64,000 nt of DNA from Streptomyces sp. CB01201 (GCF_002803085.1 NZ_NNBJ01000028.1:1-64000); one strand, 5' to 3'. Counted from the stretch's first letter, positions 54,911 to 64,000 are shown. The notes: generated by a model not told the origin, from the letters alone. Translations and numbers: made by a program.

Positions 54911-56064
54911 ACTTCCCCGTGGACGAGGCGCTGCTGAGAAGCCTCACCCCCGGAGTGCTCACCGTCCTCGTCCGCCGCGGAGTCGACTTCGCGGCGGCCG
55001 AGGACGCGGTGCAGGACGCCCTGGTCGAGGCGGTCCGGGTCTGGCCGGCCGAGCGGCCCCGGGACCCGAAGGGCTGGCTGGTCACCGTCGCCTGGCGCCG
55101 CTTCCTCGACGCGACCCGCTCGGACGCGGCCCGGCGCCGGCGCGAGGAGCGGGTCGAGGAGGAGCCGGCCCCCGGGCCCGCGCCCGCGTCGGACGACACC
55201 CTCCGGCTGTACTTCCTGTGCGCCCACCCCTCCCTCACTCCGTCGTCGGCGGTCGCGCTCACGCTGCGCGCCGTCGGAGGCCTGACGACGCGTCAGATCG
55301 CCCAGGCGTATCTGGTTCCCGAGGCGACCATGGCGCAGCGCATCAGCCGGGCCAAGCGCACGGTCTCCGGCGTGCGGCTCGACCGGGCCGGAGATGTCGC
55401 CACCGTGCTGCGCGTCCTCTACCTGGTCTTCAACGAGGGCTACTCCGGCGATGTCGACCTCGCCGCCGAGGCCATCCGCCTCACCCGGCAGCTCAAGGCT
55501 GCGATCGACCACCCCGAGGTCGCGGGGCTGCTCGCCCTGATGCTGCTCCACCACGCCCGCCGCGCCGCGCGGACCGCGCCCGACGGCAGCCTGGTGCCGC
55601 TCGCCGAGCAGGACCGCGGCACATGGGACACCCGGGCGATCGCCGAGGGCGTGCGGGTGCTCCAACTGGCTCTCGCCCAGGACCGGTTGGGGGAGTACCA
55701 GGCGCAGGCCGCGATCGCGGCACTGCACGCCGACGCGCTCAGCGCCGAGGAGACCGACTGGGTGCAGATCGTCGAGTGGTACGACGAGCTGGTGCGTCTG
55801 ACCGGCAGCCCCGTCGTCCGGCTCAACCGCGCGGTGGCCGTCGGCGAGGCCGACGGGCCGCGCGCGGGCCTCGCGGCGCTCGCGGACCTGGACGCCTCGC
55901 TGCCCCGCCACACCGCGGTGGCCGCCCACCTGCACGAGCGGGCCGGCGACCTGGCGACGGCGGCACGTCTGTACGCCGAAGCGGCCCACCGGGCACCGAA
56001 CCTCGCCGAGCGTGACCACCTCACCCGTCAGGCAGCCCGGCTCAACGCCCGCCGACCGCGCTGA
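54907..56064 (+). CDS. ECF42-group RNA polymerase sigma factor
   Basis: The product is 385 residues, twice the size of simple ECF factors. Sigma region 2 (residues 5-75) contains AAAEDAVQDALVEAVRVWPA and GWLVTVAWRRFLDATRS. Region 4 (about 110-165) contains GLTTRQIAQAYLVPEATMAQ. A TPR-like C-terminal extension (170-385) with LVFNEGYSGDVDL, VAGLLALMLLHHARRAAR and LNRAVAVGEADGP is the mark of ECF42. No anti-sigma factor is adjacent, as usual for the group; the C-terminal extension is thought to control activity. It is co-translated with YciI. Confidence 0.93.
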   Translation: MNFPVDEALLRSLTPGVLTVLVRRGVDFAAAEDAVQDALVEAVRVWPAERPRDPKGWLVTVAWRRFLDATRSDAARRRREERVEEEPAPGPAPASDDTLRLYFLCAHPSLTPSSAVALTLRAVGGLTTRQIAQAYLVPEATMAQRISRAKRTVSGVRLDRAGDVATVLRVLYLVFNEGYSGDVDLAAEAIRLTRQLKAAIDHPEVAGLLALMLLHHARRAARTAPDGSLVPLAEQDRGTWDTRAIAEGVRVLQLALAQDRLGEYQAQAAIAALHADALSAEETDWVQIVEWYDELVRLTGSPVVRLNRAVAVGEADGPRAGLAALADLDASLPRHTAVAAHLHERAGDLATAARLYAEAAHRAPNLAERDHLTRQAARLNARRPR

Positions 56065-56106
56065 CCGACCCGGGCCTGTGCGCCGGGGCCGCCCGCGACG
56101 GAGGGC

Positions 56107-57015
56107 TTACTCCTCGGAGCGTACGCGGACGAAACGAGCGCCCTCCTGGCGTCCGGCCGCCTCGCGCAGCTCCACGGGCAGGGGCTCGGTGAGCATGCGG
56201 ACCAGCCCGTGGTCGGGGTGGTCCGCCCGCTCGCCCAGGCGGTCACGGATCAGCTCGCCCACCTGCCGGGCCTGGAGCGGGGTCAGACGGGGCGAGGTCT
56301 GCACGGTGCGGTCGTCGGGGAGCCGGACGAGCAGGGAGCGCGGACGCTCCGGCGGCCCGAAGACGCCGAGGAGCGCGCCGTCGCGGGTGTCGGAGTGCCG
56401 GATCTTGCGCCAGGCCCGGGTACCTCCGGGCCGGTAGGGAGAGTCGAGGGCCTTCGCCACGATCCCCTCGACGCCCACGGACCGCAGGTCCCGGAACCAG
56501 GCGTGCGCGGTGTCCTCGTCCAGCGTGGCGAGGACCCGCTGCACGGGCGGCCCGACCTCCCGCAGCGCCGTCCCCAGCAGCTCCCACCGGTCCCGCAGCG
56601 GCAGCGCCCGTACGTCCCGGCCGGGGACGGCGAGGATGTCGAAGGCGATGTAGGACACCGGGACGCCCGACCGCTCGCGGTCGCCGTGCGAGCGCAGCAG
56701 ATCGGTGAAGCTCAGCCGCCCCTCGCGATAGGCGCACAGCTCGCCGTCCAGGACGATTCCGGGCGGCAGGTGATCGCGCAGATGGGCGGCGATCTCCGGG
56801 AACTCCCGGGAGAGGTCACGCCGGGAGCGCGACTGGAGGAAGACCCTTCCGCCGTCGAGTACGAAGGCGAGCGCGCGGAACCCGTCGAGCTTGAGCGAGT
56901 ACTGGAGGCCGCCGGGTGTGCTGCCGGTCCCGGGGATCTCCTCGGCCGGCCGCGGGCGCATGACGTCGACCGGGGGCCGCAGCGCGACCTCTGCCGGGCC
57001 CCGGTCGGCGGTCAC
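56107..57015 (-). CDS. ATP-dependent DNA ligase (NHEJ type)
   Basis: The product is 302 residues from GTG 57015. The adenylation motif is SLKLDGFRAL, with the AMP-accepting lysine; DGELCAYR, YIAFDILAV and EGIVAKALDSPYRPG are motifs III to V. An OB-fold domain ends the protein. It seals nicks after end joining. In LigD of other bacteria this domain is fused to the polymerase; here it is separate, overlapping the polymerase stop as GTGA. Confidence 0.9.
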   Translation of the reverse strand: MTADRGPAEVALRPPVDVMRPRPAEEIPGTGSTPGGLQYSLKLDGFRALAFVLDGGRVFLQSRSRRDLSREFPEIAAHLRDHLPPGIVLDGELCAYREGRLSFTDLLRSHGDRERSGVPVSYIAFDILAVPGRDVRALPLRDRWELLGTALREVGPPVQRVLATLDEDTAHAWFRDLRSVGVEGIVAKALDSPYRPGGTRAWRKIRHSDTRDGALLGVFGPPERPRSLLVRLPDDRTVQTSPRLTPLQARQVGELIRDRLGERADHPDHGLVRMLTEPLPVELREAAGRQEGARFVRVRSEE

Positions 57016-57896
57016 GGCAGCCGGCCCGCCGCGTCGGGGTCGGCGAGCGGCGCGAGGAGATCGCCGTCCCGGTCCAGGCGGGGCCCGATGTCGCTGATCA
57101 GGAACGTCAGATCGCCCGGGGCCGCACAGGCCTCGACCTCCGCCCAGGACACCGGCGCCGACACCGTCGGACGCTCCTTGGCGCGCACGGTGTAGGGCGT
57201 CGCGGTGGTCTTGGCGGCGGCGTTCTGACTGAAGTCGACGAACACCTTCCCCGGCCGCAGCGCCTTCGCCATCTTGTGCGTGACCAGGCCCGGAAGAGCC
57301 GCCTCGGCCTCCTTGGCCAGCGTCTTCGCGTACGCCGAGACCTGCTCGGAGGGCGTCGGATCGAGGGCCGCGAGGAGATGCAGCCCCTTGGCGCCCGAGG
57401 TCTTGGCGTGGGCGGCGAGCCCGTCCGCCGCGAGCCGCTCGCGCAGCCACCGCGCCACCGCGCAGCACTCGACGACGCTCGCGGGCTCGCCCGGGTCGAG
57501 GTCGAGCACGAGGCGGTCGGCGAGCGCCGGGGCGCCGGCCCGCCACTGCGGGGTGTGGAACTCGACCACCAGGTTCGCCGCCCACATCAGAGTCGCGAGG
57601 TCCGACACCACGACCTGGCGGGCCGCCTTGTCCTCGGAGCGCGGCACCTCGGCCGTCTTCACCCAGGCGGGGGTGCCCGGCGGAGGATTCTTGGTGAAGA
57701 AGCGCTGGCCCCCGGGGCCGTCCGGGAAGCGCAGGAACGACACCGGGCGGCCGTCCAGATGGGCCAGGAGCGGGCCCGAGACCGAGGCGCAGTAGTGCAG
57801 CAGCTCGCCCTTGGTGGTGCCGGTGGCCGGGTAGAGCACCTTGTCCAGATTCGAGAGGGCGATCCGCCGCCCCTCCACCTCCGTGATCGGCGTCAT
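57012..57896 (-). CDS. LigD-type NHEJ polymerase domain protein
   Basis: The product is 294 residues of the archaeo-eukaryotic primase fold. LSNLDKVLYPATGTTKGELL opens the domain; the metal-binding Asp pair is in LVLDLDPGEPASV, and TSGAKGLHLLAAL follows. It fills gaps with ribonucleotides or deoxynucleotides during non-homologous end joining. It is co-translated with the ligase and divergent from ku, 59 bases away. Confidence 0.93.
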   Translation of the reverse strand: MTPITEVEGRRIALSNLDKVLYPATGTTKGELLHYCASVSGPLLAHLDGRPVSFLRFPDGPGGQRFFTKNPPPGTPAWVKTAEVPRSEDKAARQVVVSDLATLMWAANLVVEFHTPQWRAGAPALADRLVLDLDPGEPASVVECCAVARWLRERLAADGLAAHAKTSGAKGLHLLAALDPTPSEQVSAYAKTLAKEAEAALPGLVTHKMAKALRPGKVFVDFSQNAAAKTTATPYTVRAKERPTVSAPVSWAEVEACAAPGDLTFLISDIGPRLDRDGDLLAPLADPDAAGRLP

Positions 57897-57955
57897 ACGA
57901 TGAGAGTCCCACGAACCACACCAAACGCACGCCTCGGGGACGAAGAGGAGAAACC

Positions 57956-59068
57956 GTGCGATCCATCTGGAACGGTGCGATCTCGTTCGGCCTGGTCAAC
58001 ATTCCGATCAAGGTCGTGAACGCCACCGAGAACCACTCGATCTCGTTCCGCCAGATCCACACCGCGGACGGCGGCCGGGTCCGCTACCGCAAGGTGTGCG
58101 AGCTGGACGGCGAGGAGCTGAGCCAGGACGAGATCGGCAAGGCGTACGAGGACGCCGACGGCTCGATGATCCCGATCACCGACGCCGACCTGGCCTCGCT
58201 GCCGCTGCCCACCGCCAAGACGATCGAGATCGTCGCGTTCGTGGCGGCCGACACGATCGACCCGCTCCAGATGGACGCCGCGTACTACCTCTCCGCCAAC
58301 GGGGTGCCCGCGGCGAAGCCGTACACGCTGCTGCGCGAGGCCCTCAAGCGCAGCAAGAAGGTGGCGATCGCCAAGTTCGCGCTGCGCGGACGGGAGCGGC
58401 TCGGCATGCTGCGGGTGGTCGACGACGTGATCGCGATGCACGGACTGCTCTGGCCGGACGAGATCCGCGCCTCCGGCGAAGCCGCCCCCGAGGCCGACGT
58501 GAGCATCCGCGAGGCCGAACTCGACCTGGCGGACGCCCTGATGGACACCCTCGGCGAGGTCGACATGGAGACCCTGCACGACGACTACCGCACCGCCGTC
58601 GAGGAGCTGATCGCCGCGAAGGCGGACGGCGCGGTGGCCCCGGCCCCGGAGGCCCCCGCCGCCAAGGGCGGCAAGGTCATCGACCTGATGGCGGCCCTGG
58701 AGAACAGCGTCAAGGCCGCGAAGGCCTCGCGCGGCGAGGACGGGGAGACGGGCGCGCAGGGGGACGGTGACGTCGCCGAGGTCACCGAGCTGAGCTCGCG
58801 CAAGTCCGGCAGCCGCAAGTCGGCGCCCGCGAAGAGGACGGCGTCGAAAACGGCCGCGAAGTCGACGGCCGCGGCGAAGAAGACCACCGGAACGAAGACC
58901 GCACAGGGCAAGAAGAGCACCGCCGCGAAGACCGGCACCGCCAAGGCGCCGGCCAGGAAATCGGCCGCGGCGAGCCCCAAGTCCACCGGCGCGAAGAAGT
59001 CCACGGCCACCACGGCCAAGAAGACCGCCGCGAAGAAGACGACCCCCCGGAAGCGGGCCAGCGCCTGA
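57956..59068 (+). CDS. ku: Ku DNA-end-binding protein
   Basis: The product is 370 residues from GTG 57956. The Ku core (about 1-255) starts RSIWNGAISFGLVNIPIKVV. The last 105 residues are a Lys/Ala/Ser/Thr-rich tail made of AKK, AAKS and SAAAKKTT-like repeats, similar to histone H1-like tails. The homodimer threads onto DNA ends and recruits the polymerase and ligase encoded divergently. The long basic tail is of the kind known to aid DNA binding away from ends. Confidence 0.95.
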   Translation: MRSIWNGAISFGLVNIPIKVVNATENHSISFRQIHTADGGRVRYRKVCELDGEELSQDEIGKAYEDADGSMIPITDADLASLPLPTAKTIEIVAFVAADTIDPLQMDAAYYLSANGVPAAKPYTLLREALKRSKKVAIAKFALRGRERLGMLRVVDDVIAMHGLLWPDEIRASGEAAPEADVSIREAELDLADALMDTLGEVDMETLHDDYRTAVEELIAAKADGAVAPAPEAPAAKGGKVIDLMAALENSVKAAKASRGEDGETGAQGDGDVAEVTELSSRKSGSRKSAPAKRTASKTAAKSTAAAKKTTGTKTAQGKKSTAAKTGTAKAPARKSAAASPKSTGAKKSTATTAKKTAAKKTTPRKRASA

Positions 59069-59169
59069 CCTTCCCACACCCGGCTCGCGGCCTCGATTCG
59101 GTAACGGAAGGGTTGCGGCGGCCTCGGCGTGGCGAAATGGTTGCCCAAGGGTGTGAAAGGGGTGCGGCC

Positions 59170-60258
59170 ATGGTGCGAAGAACCGGGAAGGGCCACACCC
59201 GTACCGAAGAGCGGTCCGGCTCCGACCCCGTGGTGCTCTCCCTGCTGCCGTACGCGGTGATGGCGCTGGTCGTCGTGGCCAACCTGATCGCGGGCCCCAC
59301 GATCGGCCTGCTGCCGCTCGTCGCGCTCGGGCCCGCCTTCGCGGGCCTGGCCGGCGGCTGGCGGCGCACGGTCGTCGTCGGCCTGATCGCGCTGGCCGCC
59401 GGGGTGGGGCTCGGGATCTACAGCGAGCTCTTCGAGGAGCGCCGCGGCTTCGCCTCGCTCGCCGCCGTCGCGGGGGTCACCGCGGTGGCCGCCGTCGGCA
59501 GCGTGATGCGCCGGCGCCGAGAGGCCGAACTCGCCGGCATGCGTTCCATCGCCGAGGTCGCCCAGCGCGTGCTGCTGCGCCCGGTGCCGCGCAGCGCCGG
59601 GCATCTGCGCGCGGCCGTCTCGTACACCTCGGCGGTCGCGGAGGCGCGCATCGGCGGGGACCTGTACGAGGTGGTCTCGGCGCCCGGCGGGGTGCGCGTG
59701 ATCATCGGGGATGTGCAGGGCAAGGGGCTCGAATCGGTGGAGACGGCGGCGGTGGTGCTCGGCGCGTTCCGCGAGGCCGCGCACGACGAGCCCGACCTCA
59801 AGGGCGTGGGCGTACGCATCGAGCGGGCGGCGGGCCGGACCTTGCAGGGCGAGAAGTTCGTCACCGCGATCATCGCTGAGCTGGACCCCGCGAACGGGGC
59901 GGTGTTCCTCAACTACGGCCACCCGCCACCCCTGTTGGTGCGCGCGGACGGCTCGGTGTCCTTCCCCGAACCCGCCGAGTACGCCCTCCCGCTCGGCCTC
60001 GGCCTCGGCTCAGGCGAGGGCCCCCAGCCCTTCCAGGTCGCCTTCGCCCCCGGCGACCAGCTCCTCCTGTACACCGACGGCGTCACCGAGGCCCGCGACC
60101 GCGACGGTGCGTTCTACCCCCTGGGAGCCCGCACCCCGCTCCTCAAGGACCCCGACCCCGAGGCCGCGCTGGAGGCCCTGCGGCGCGACCTCATCCTCCA
60201 CACGGAGGGGCCGCTGCACGACGACGCGGCGATGCTGCTGCTCCGCCATCGCGAGTGA
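59170..60258 (+). CDS. SpoIIE-type PP2C phosphatase with membrane N-terminus
   Basis: The product is 362 residues from ATG 59170. About three membrane helices lie in residues 20-115 (VVLSLLPYAVMALVVVANLI, then further segments). The phosphatase domain (150-360) has the metal-binding motifs ARIGGDLYEV, VIIGDVQGKG, LLLYTDGVTEARDRDG and LHDDAAMLLLRHR. It probably dephosphorylates anti-sigma-factor antagonists, linking envelope signals to a sigma-factor partner switch. No sigma-factor or antagonist gene is adjacent. Confidence 0.92.
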   Translation: MVRRTGKGHTRTEERSGSDPVVLSLLPYAVMALVVVANLIAGPTIGLLPLVALGPAFAGLAGGWRRTVVVGLIALAAGVGLGIYSELFEERRGFASLAAVAGVTAVAAVGSVMRRRREAELAGMRSIAEVAQRVLLRPVPRSAGHLRAAVSYTSAVAEARIGGDLYEVVSAPGGVRVIIGDVQGKGLESVETAAVVLGAFREAAHDEPDLKGVGVRIERAAGRTLQGEKFVTAIIAELDPANGAVFLNYGHPPPLLVRADGSVSFPEPAEYALPLGLGLGSGEGPQPFQVAFAPGDQLLLYTDGVTEARDRDGAFYPLGARTPLLKDPDPEAALEALRRDLILHTEGPLHDDAAMLLLRHRE

Positions 60259-60504
60259 ACTCCCCTACGGGCGGCGACGGGTCCAGTGCGGGTCCGCCTA
60301 CAGGGGCGCGGGGAACAGCGCGCTCGGCCACCGACGGGCCGCGGTCGACGAACCGCACGCGGGAGCGCGAGCTACCCGCAGGGGGATGTCTGTCCGCAGG
60401 TCGTGCTGGGCCGGTCGCGTAGTTCCCCGCGCCCCTTGCGGGCAGGCCGCCCCGCAAGAGCAGGGGGCCGAGGCGGAGCCCGGGGCTGGACCGCGCCGCA
60501 GGGG
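60259..60504. repeat. Intergenic region with two inverted copies of the dispersed repeat core
   Basis: A reverse copy of the repeat core lies at 60302-60321 and a forward copy (GCGTAGTTCCCCGCGCCCCT) at 60417-60436. They face each other about 95 bases apart and could form a long stem between convergent genes. No gene seen. Confidence 0.7.
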
Positions 60505-61932
60505 TCAGGTGGCCGCGGCCGAGCCGGCCTCGATGTGGGTCAGGAGGCGCTCAAGCACGGGCCACGCCCCCGCATCCGTACCGTTCCCCAGCACGAAGTG
60601 CAGCGCGGGCTCGGCCGCAGGGCCGAGGGGCGTGGGGCGCAGGGCCAGCGGAGGGCGTGAGGCGTGCGCGAGGCCCGCCGCGGGCACCCCCGCCGCACCC
60701 AGCGTGTACGACACCGGGATCGGTGGCGCCTCGAAGTGCCCCGGCACCGACAGGTCGCGGCGGCCCCGGCGCAGGGAGACCAGCAGATGGGCGAGCCCGT
60801 GCCGGTCGGCCAGGGTCTCCGCCAGCGCCTGCACGGCGTCCAGCGGGGGAGTCTCGGACGCCCCGTACCCGAGGGTGAGCGTGGCGTCCGCGGCCACACC
60901 CCGCTCGACCCGGCTCACCCGCAGCCCCGCGAGCGCGGGCCGCGCCGGATCGCCCACCGCGAGCAGGTGCGTCGGGGAGGGCGCCCGGTCGCGGGCGAGG
61001 TCGGTCAACTGCCGTGCGGACCAAGGGAGGTTGATGGGTTCGGCGCTACCCCAGCCGGCCGGAGCCGCCCCGGTCAGCGCCTGCCAGGCGGCTTCGAGGG
61101 CGCGGCCCAGGACCAGGTTCTCGTCCGCGTCGTGCACCGTGCGGAACGCGACGACCAGCTGCCGCTCCGAGCTGGGTGCGGGCGCGCTGAACGCCTCCGC
61201 GGCCACCGCCCGGCCCGCCGCGTCGCGGGCCGGCGCGAACGTACCGTCCTGCCAGCGCAGTACCGCACCCGAAAGCCCGTCGTAGTAACCGCAGTTGGGG
61301 TCCTTCACCACCCAGCGGTTGGGCGCGCCCGTCAGGGCCGTACGCAGCGGAAGGCTGAGCCTGACCCCCGGCGGGGTCACGATCTGGAGCGCCCGGCGAC
61401 TCTCGACCGCCGTACGCAGGACGTGCGAGAGCCAGGCGCTCAGCGCGATGAGCGGCCGGTCGCACATGACCACCGCGGTCGACTCGGTCAGGACGTCCAC
61501 CGTCGGATGCGCCCCGCCGGCCGCGGGCCGCGCGGTGACCTCCGCGCCCTGCTCGACCGGAACCACCTCGGTGCTCGCCGCGCCGGGCGGCCACGCGGCG
61601 CCGCCGAGCAGCGTGGTGAGCCGCCCGGCGACCGACCCGGCGAGCCGTTCCGCCTCGGGCGCCGCCGTGGAGGCCCGCACCTCCGTCCACCAGAACGCGC
61701 CCTCGGGAACCGGGACTTGACAGCCCAGGAGCCGCTCGGCCTCCCCCGGCACCTGCACGAGCAGCGGCGCCTCCAGGGACACCAGCGGGCGCCCGTCCGC
61801 CGCGCGGAGCTGGACCACCGCCCCGTCGTTGGCGGTGTCGACGGCGAGCCCGGGGCCGCCCGCGTAGAGCCCTGCGAGCAGGGCCCAGGTGTCCGGCATC
61901 TTCGGGGTGAGGGCGATGACGTCCTTGGTCAC
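60505..61932 (-). CDS. DUF6177-family protein of the type VII secretion locus
   Basis: The product is 475 residues. Its first half (LTPKMPDTWALLAGLYAGGP; VQLRAADGRPLVSLEAPLLV) and second half (NRWVVKDPNCGYYDGLSGAV) match the DUF6177 family found in Streptomyces ESX/type VII clusters. No catalytic motif or membrane segment is visible; it is probably a cytosolic accessory factor. GTG 61932 overlaps the eccC stop as GTGA. Confidence 0.82.
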   Translation of the reverse strand: MTKDVIALTPKMPDTWALLAGLYAGGPGLAVDTANDGAVVQLRAADGRPLVSLEAPLLVQVPGEAERLLGCQVPVPEGAFWWTEVRASTAAPEAERLAGSVAGRLTTLLGGAAWPPGAASTEVVPVEQGAEVTARPAAGGAHPTVDVLTESTAVVMCDRPLIALSAWLSHVLRTAVESRRALQIVTPPGVRLSLPLRTALTGAPNRWVVKDPNCGYYDGLSGAVLRWQDGTFAPARDAAGRAVAAEAFSAPAPSSERQLVVAFRTVHDADENLVLGRALEAAWQALTGAAPAGWGSAEPINLPWSARQLTDLARDRAPSPTHLLAVGDPARPALAGLRVSRVERGVAADATLTLGYGASETPPLDAVQALAETLADRHGLAHLLVSLRRGRRDLSVPGHFEAPPIPVSYTLGAAGVPAAGLAHASRPPLALRPTPLGPAAEPALHFVLGNGTDAGAWPVLERLLTHIEAGSAAAT

Positions 61933-64000
61933 GAGTGCTCTGCTTCTTCCGGCCGGCGGGCGACGGCGGTCTGGACGAGTTGATGGCGGCGGCCGCGGCG
62001 CACCAGATACCCGCGGCCCGGCGGCTGCGCGGACGCGTACAGGCCGGGAAACAGCTGGCCCTCGGTGCGGTCGCCGGTCATCACGAGCGCGGCCGTGCCC
62101 GTCTCGCGCAGGGTGGTCAGGAACGGCTCGTACAGCGCCCGCGAGGAACCCGCCACGCGCCGGGCCACCACGAAGTGCAGCCCGATGTCCTGCGCGGCGG
62201 AGATGTACGGCAGGAACGGCGTCAGCGGCTGTTGCCCGGCCGTGGTGAGGATGTCGTAGTCGTCGACCAGGATGACGATCCGCGGCCCCTCGAACGCGGG
62301 CCCGTCCGGCAGCGCGTCATGGTCCGCGCTCTCGTCCGGCAGCCGCTTCTCCAGCTCGGCGGCGATCCCCGAGGCGAGCCCCACGCTGACCTTCGCGTTG
62401 TGCGCGTAGCCCCCGCGGTACGGCTCGGGCACCACCCCGCGCAGGCCGCGACGCGGGTCGAACACGGCGAAGACCAGCTCGTCCTCGCTGTAGCGGGCGG
62501 TGAACTGCTGGGCGATGAGCTTGAGCAGATTGGTCTTGCCGCACTCGTTGTCGCCCAGGATCAGCAGATGCTGGTCGTGCTCGAACAGATCGAGGAGTAC
62601 GGGGTCCAGCGCGTCCTGGTCGACCGCGATGGGGATCCGTCGCGGCTCCGCGGCCGGCGAGGGCAGCCCCTGTGCGGGCAGCCGGGTCGGCAACACCCTG
62701 ACCGGAGAGGCGAGTTCACCGTGCCAGGTGGCCCGCACGGTCCGTGCCGCGTCCTCCAGGGCGGGCCCGAGGTCGGCCGCCGAGGCCACCGAGTCGGTGC
62801 GCGGAAGCGCGGCCTGTGCGAACAGTTTGCCGTTGGTCAGGACCCGCCCCGGGGTGTCGACGGCGAGCGTCTCCGACAGCTTGCGGTCGATCGCCGAGTC
62901 GGAAGGGTCGTTGAGCCGCAGCTCCAGTTGCGTACCGAACATCGACTGCGTCGCGATCCGTACGTCGTTCCAGCGCAGCATGCCCGCTACGACATGGATG
63001 CCGTAGCCGCTGCCGCGCTTGAGCAGGTCGGCCACCGCGTCGTCCAGATCGTCGAACTCGTCGCGCAGCGCCCCGTATCCGTCGATGAGCAGTACCACGT
63101 CGGTCGAGCCGAGCTCGGGCAGCCGGCCCTGCGCACGCAGGCCGCGCAGCTCGTCCACCGAGTCGATGCCGTGCTCGCGGAACAGCTCCTCGCGGGCGGC
63201 CAGCATGGCCCGCACCTCGGCGACCGTCCGCGCGGCCCGCTCGTGGTCAGCGCGTCCGGCGATCCCGCCGACGTGCGGGAGGCCCGCGAGCGCCGCGAGC
63301 CCGCCGCCCACCAGGTCGAGTCCGTACAGCGCGACTTGGGCCGGGGTGTGGGTCAGGGCGAGGGAGAGCGCGAGGGTGCGCAGGAGGGTCGTCTTGCCGG
63401 ACTGGGGGCCGCCGATGACGGCCACGTGCCCGCCGGCCACCGTCAGATCGAGGGTCCACGGGCCCTGCCACTGTCGGCCCGGATCGTCCAGCACCCCGAG
63501 CGGCACCCGCATCGGGCCCGGTACGTGGCTGAGCCGCAGCCCGTGCTCGGACACCCGAAGGGGGCCGGCGGCGGCATCGAGGCTGATGGCCGCGGGCAGC
63601 GGCGGCAGCCAGATCCGGCGGACCGGAGCCGCGGCCGTGCGCAGCTGGTCGACCATCGCCGACATGACGGTCGGCCCGGTCTCCCGCTCGCGCATCCGGG
63701 GCTCGGGCTCCTCCGGACTCGCCTCTCGAGCAGGGGAGTTGAAGGCCTCGTACGGCAGGATGAGCGGGGTGTCGTCCTGCCGTTCCAGGGCGGCGGGAAC
63801 CCGGTGGGCACCGGAGACGTACCCCGCCTTGAACCGCTCGTACGTGGAGGTGTCGACCTTCAGGTAGCCGAAGCCGGGCAGCGGCGGCAGATGGAAGGCG
63901 TCCGTGGTGTCCAGGACCGTGCGCGACTCGTCGGCGGAGAACGTCCGCAGGCCGAGCCGGTAGGAGAGGTAGGTGTCCAGGCCCTTGAGCTTGCCGCCCT
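61929..64000 (-). CDS. eccC: Type VII secretion ATPase EccC (partial, 5' end outside window)
   Basis: The 690 C-terminal residues are in the window. YERFKAGYVSGAHRVPAALE near the left part follows the first ATPase domain. Two FtsK/SpoIIIE domains are complete, with Walker A motifs VIGGPQSGKTTLLRTLAL and GDNECGKTNLLKLI and Walker B motifs VVLLIDGYGAL and IVILVDDYDIL. EccC drives secretion of WXG100 proteins through the type VII membrane complex. The gene runs off the right edge, with its start beyond 64000. Confidence 0.93.
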   Translation of the reverse strand, partial: GGKLKGLDTYLSYRLGLRTFSADESRTVLDTTDAFHLPPLPGFGYLKVDTSTYERFKAGYVSGAHRVPAALERQDDTPLILPYEAFNSPAREASPEEPEPRMRERETGPTVMSAMVDQLRTAAAPVRRIWLPPLPAAISLDAAAGPLRVSEHGLRLSHVPGPMRVPLGVLDDPGRQWQGPWTLDLTVAGGHVAVIGGPQSGKTTLLRTLALSLALTHTPAQVALYGLDLVGGGLAALAGLPHVGGIAGRADHERAARTVAEVRAMLAAREELFREHGIDSVDELRGLRAQGRLPELGSTDVVLLIDGYGALRDEFDDLDDAVADLLKRGSGYGIHVVAGMLRWNDVRIATQSMFGTQLELRLNDPSDSAIDRKLSETLAVDTPGRVLTNGKLFAQAALPRTDSVASAADLGPALEDAARTVRATWHGELASPVRVLPTRLPAQGLPSPAAEPRRIPIAVDQDALDPVLLDLFEHDQHLLILGDNECGKTNLLKLIAQQFTARYSEDELVFAVFDPRRGLRGVVPEPYRGGYAHNAKVSVGLASGIAAELEKRLPDESADHDALPDGPAFEGPRIVILVDDYDILTTAGQQPLTPFLPYISAAQDIGLHFVVARRVAGSSRALYEPFLTTLRETGTAALVMTGDRTEGQLFPGLYASAQPPGRGYLVRRGRRHQLVQTAVARRPEEAEHS

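Overview
The window is a 64 kb piece of a Streptomyces chromosome (or that of a very close actinomycete). Evidence: GC content and third-position GC are very high, starts are often GTG or TTG, and stop/start overlaps of the ATGA or GTGA type are frequent. Typical gene families are present: a nickel superoxide dismutase with its maturation protease, a conservon (cvnA-D), a fused 2-oxoglutarate dehydrogenase E1/E2 protein, a lysozyme of the cellosyl type, a class F sortase, and dispersed intergenic repeats built on GCGCAGTTCCCCGCGCCCC. I saw no tRNA, rRNA or CRISPR array.

Layout. (1) 1-4155 is an accessory segment: the edge of a probable insertion sequence, a cut-off N-terminal remnant, an ASCH-domain gene, a class I aminoacyl-tRNA-synthetase-like gene, an anti-sigma-type ATPase gene, a small XRE regulator and a tyrosine integrase. 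The synthetase-like, ATPase and integrase frames are each broken by one small deletion, and the ASCH frame has ATA where its start codon should be. The integrase stops 8 bases from the end of sodN. (2) 4163-12260 is core metabolism: sodN/sodX, a CGNR regulator, a methyltransferase, a polar amino-acid ABC transporter, malic enzyme and an oxidoreductase. (3) 12364-18498 holds a small HTH/Clp-N pair behind two matching operators, a ten-unit 56-bp repeat array, a PadR/DUF4097 pair with a 28-bp operator, and small membrane or unknown proteins. (4) 18548-30940 holds 2-oxoglutarate decarboxylase/dehydrogenase, a two-component system, a spermidine-synthase-like protein, a rhomboid-like protein, DUF3626, a GNAT and lon. 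(5) 30947-45675 holds a secreted protease and lysozyme, MarR, a PP2C-like phosphatase, the conservon with a styrene/indole monooxygenase-type flavoprotein, a small island around an unknown gene, an NlpC/P60 hydrolase, TetR, and two divergent di-iron proteins. (6) 45808-53283 holds Uma2, a PBP2/FtsW-RodA pair, a secreted SH3 protein, a CseA-like lipoprotein with a histidine kinase but no response regulator, and a sortase. (7) 53440-60258 holds a NERD-like protein, a YciI/ECF42 sigma operon with a visible cognate promoter, a split NHEJ set (ligase, polymerase, divergent Ku) and a SpoIIE-type phosphatase. (8) 60505-64000 is the edge of a type VII secretion locus (DUF6177 and eccC, cut by the window end).

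How genes work together. SodX removes the SodN propeptide. The ABC genes form one importer. PadR and DUF4097 look like an autoregulated pair. Lon has an HspR-type (HAIR) operator. CvnA-D form a membrane signalling complex and probably control the adjacent flavoprotein. PBP2 and FtsW/RodA form a glycan polymerase-transpeptidase pair. ECF42 and YciI are co-transcribed from an ECF42-type promoter. LigC-like ligase, LigD-type polymerase and Ku form an NHEJ kit.

The best candidate for something undescribed is the broken cassette at 181-2612. It joins an RNA-linked ASCH domain to a synthetase catalytic core with no visible anticodon-binding domain, next to an integrase.
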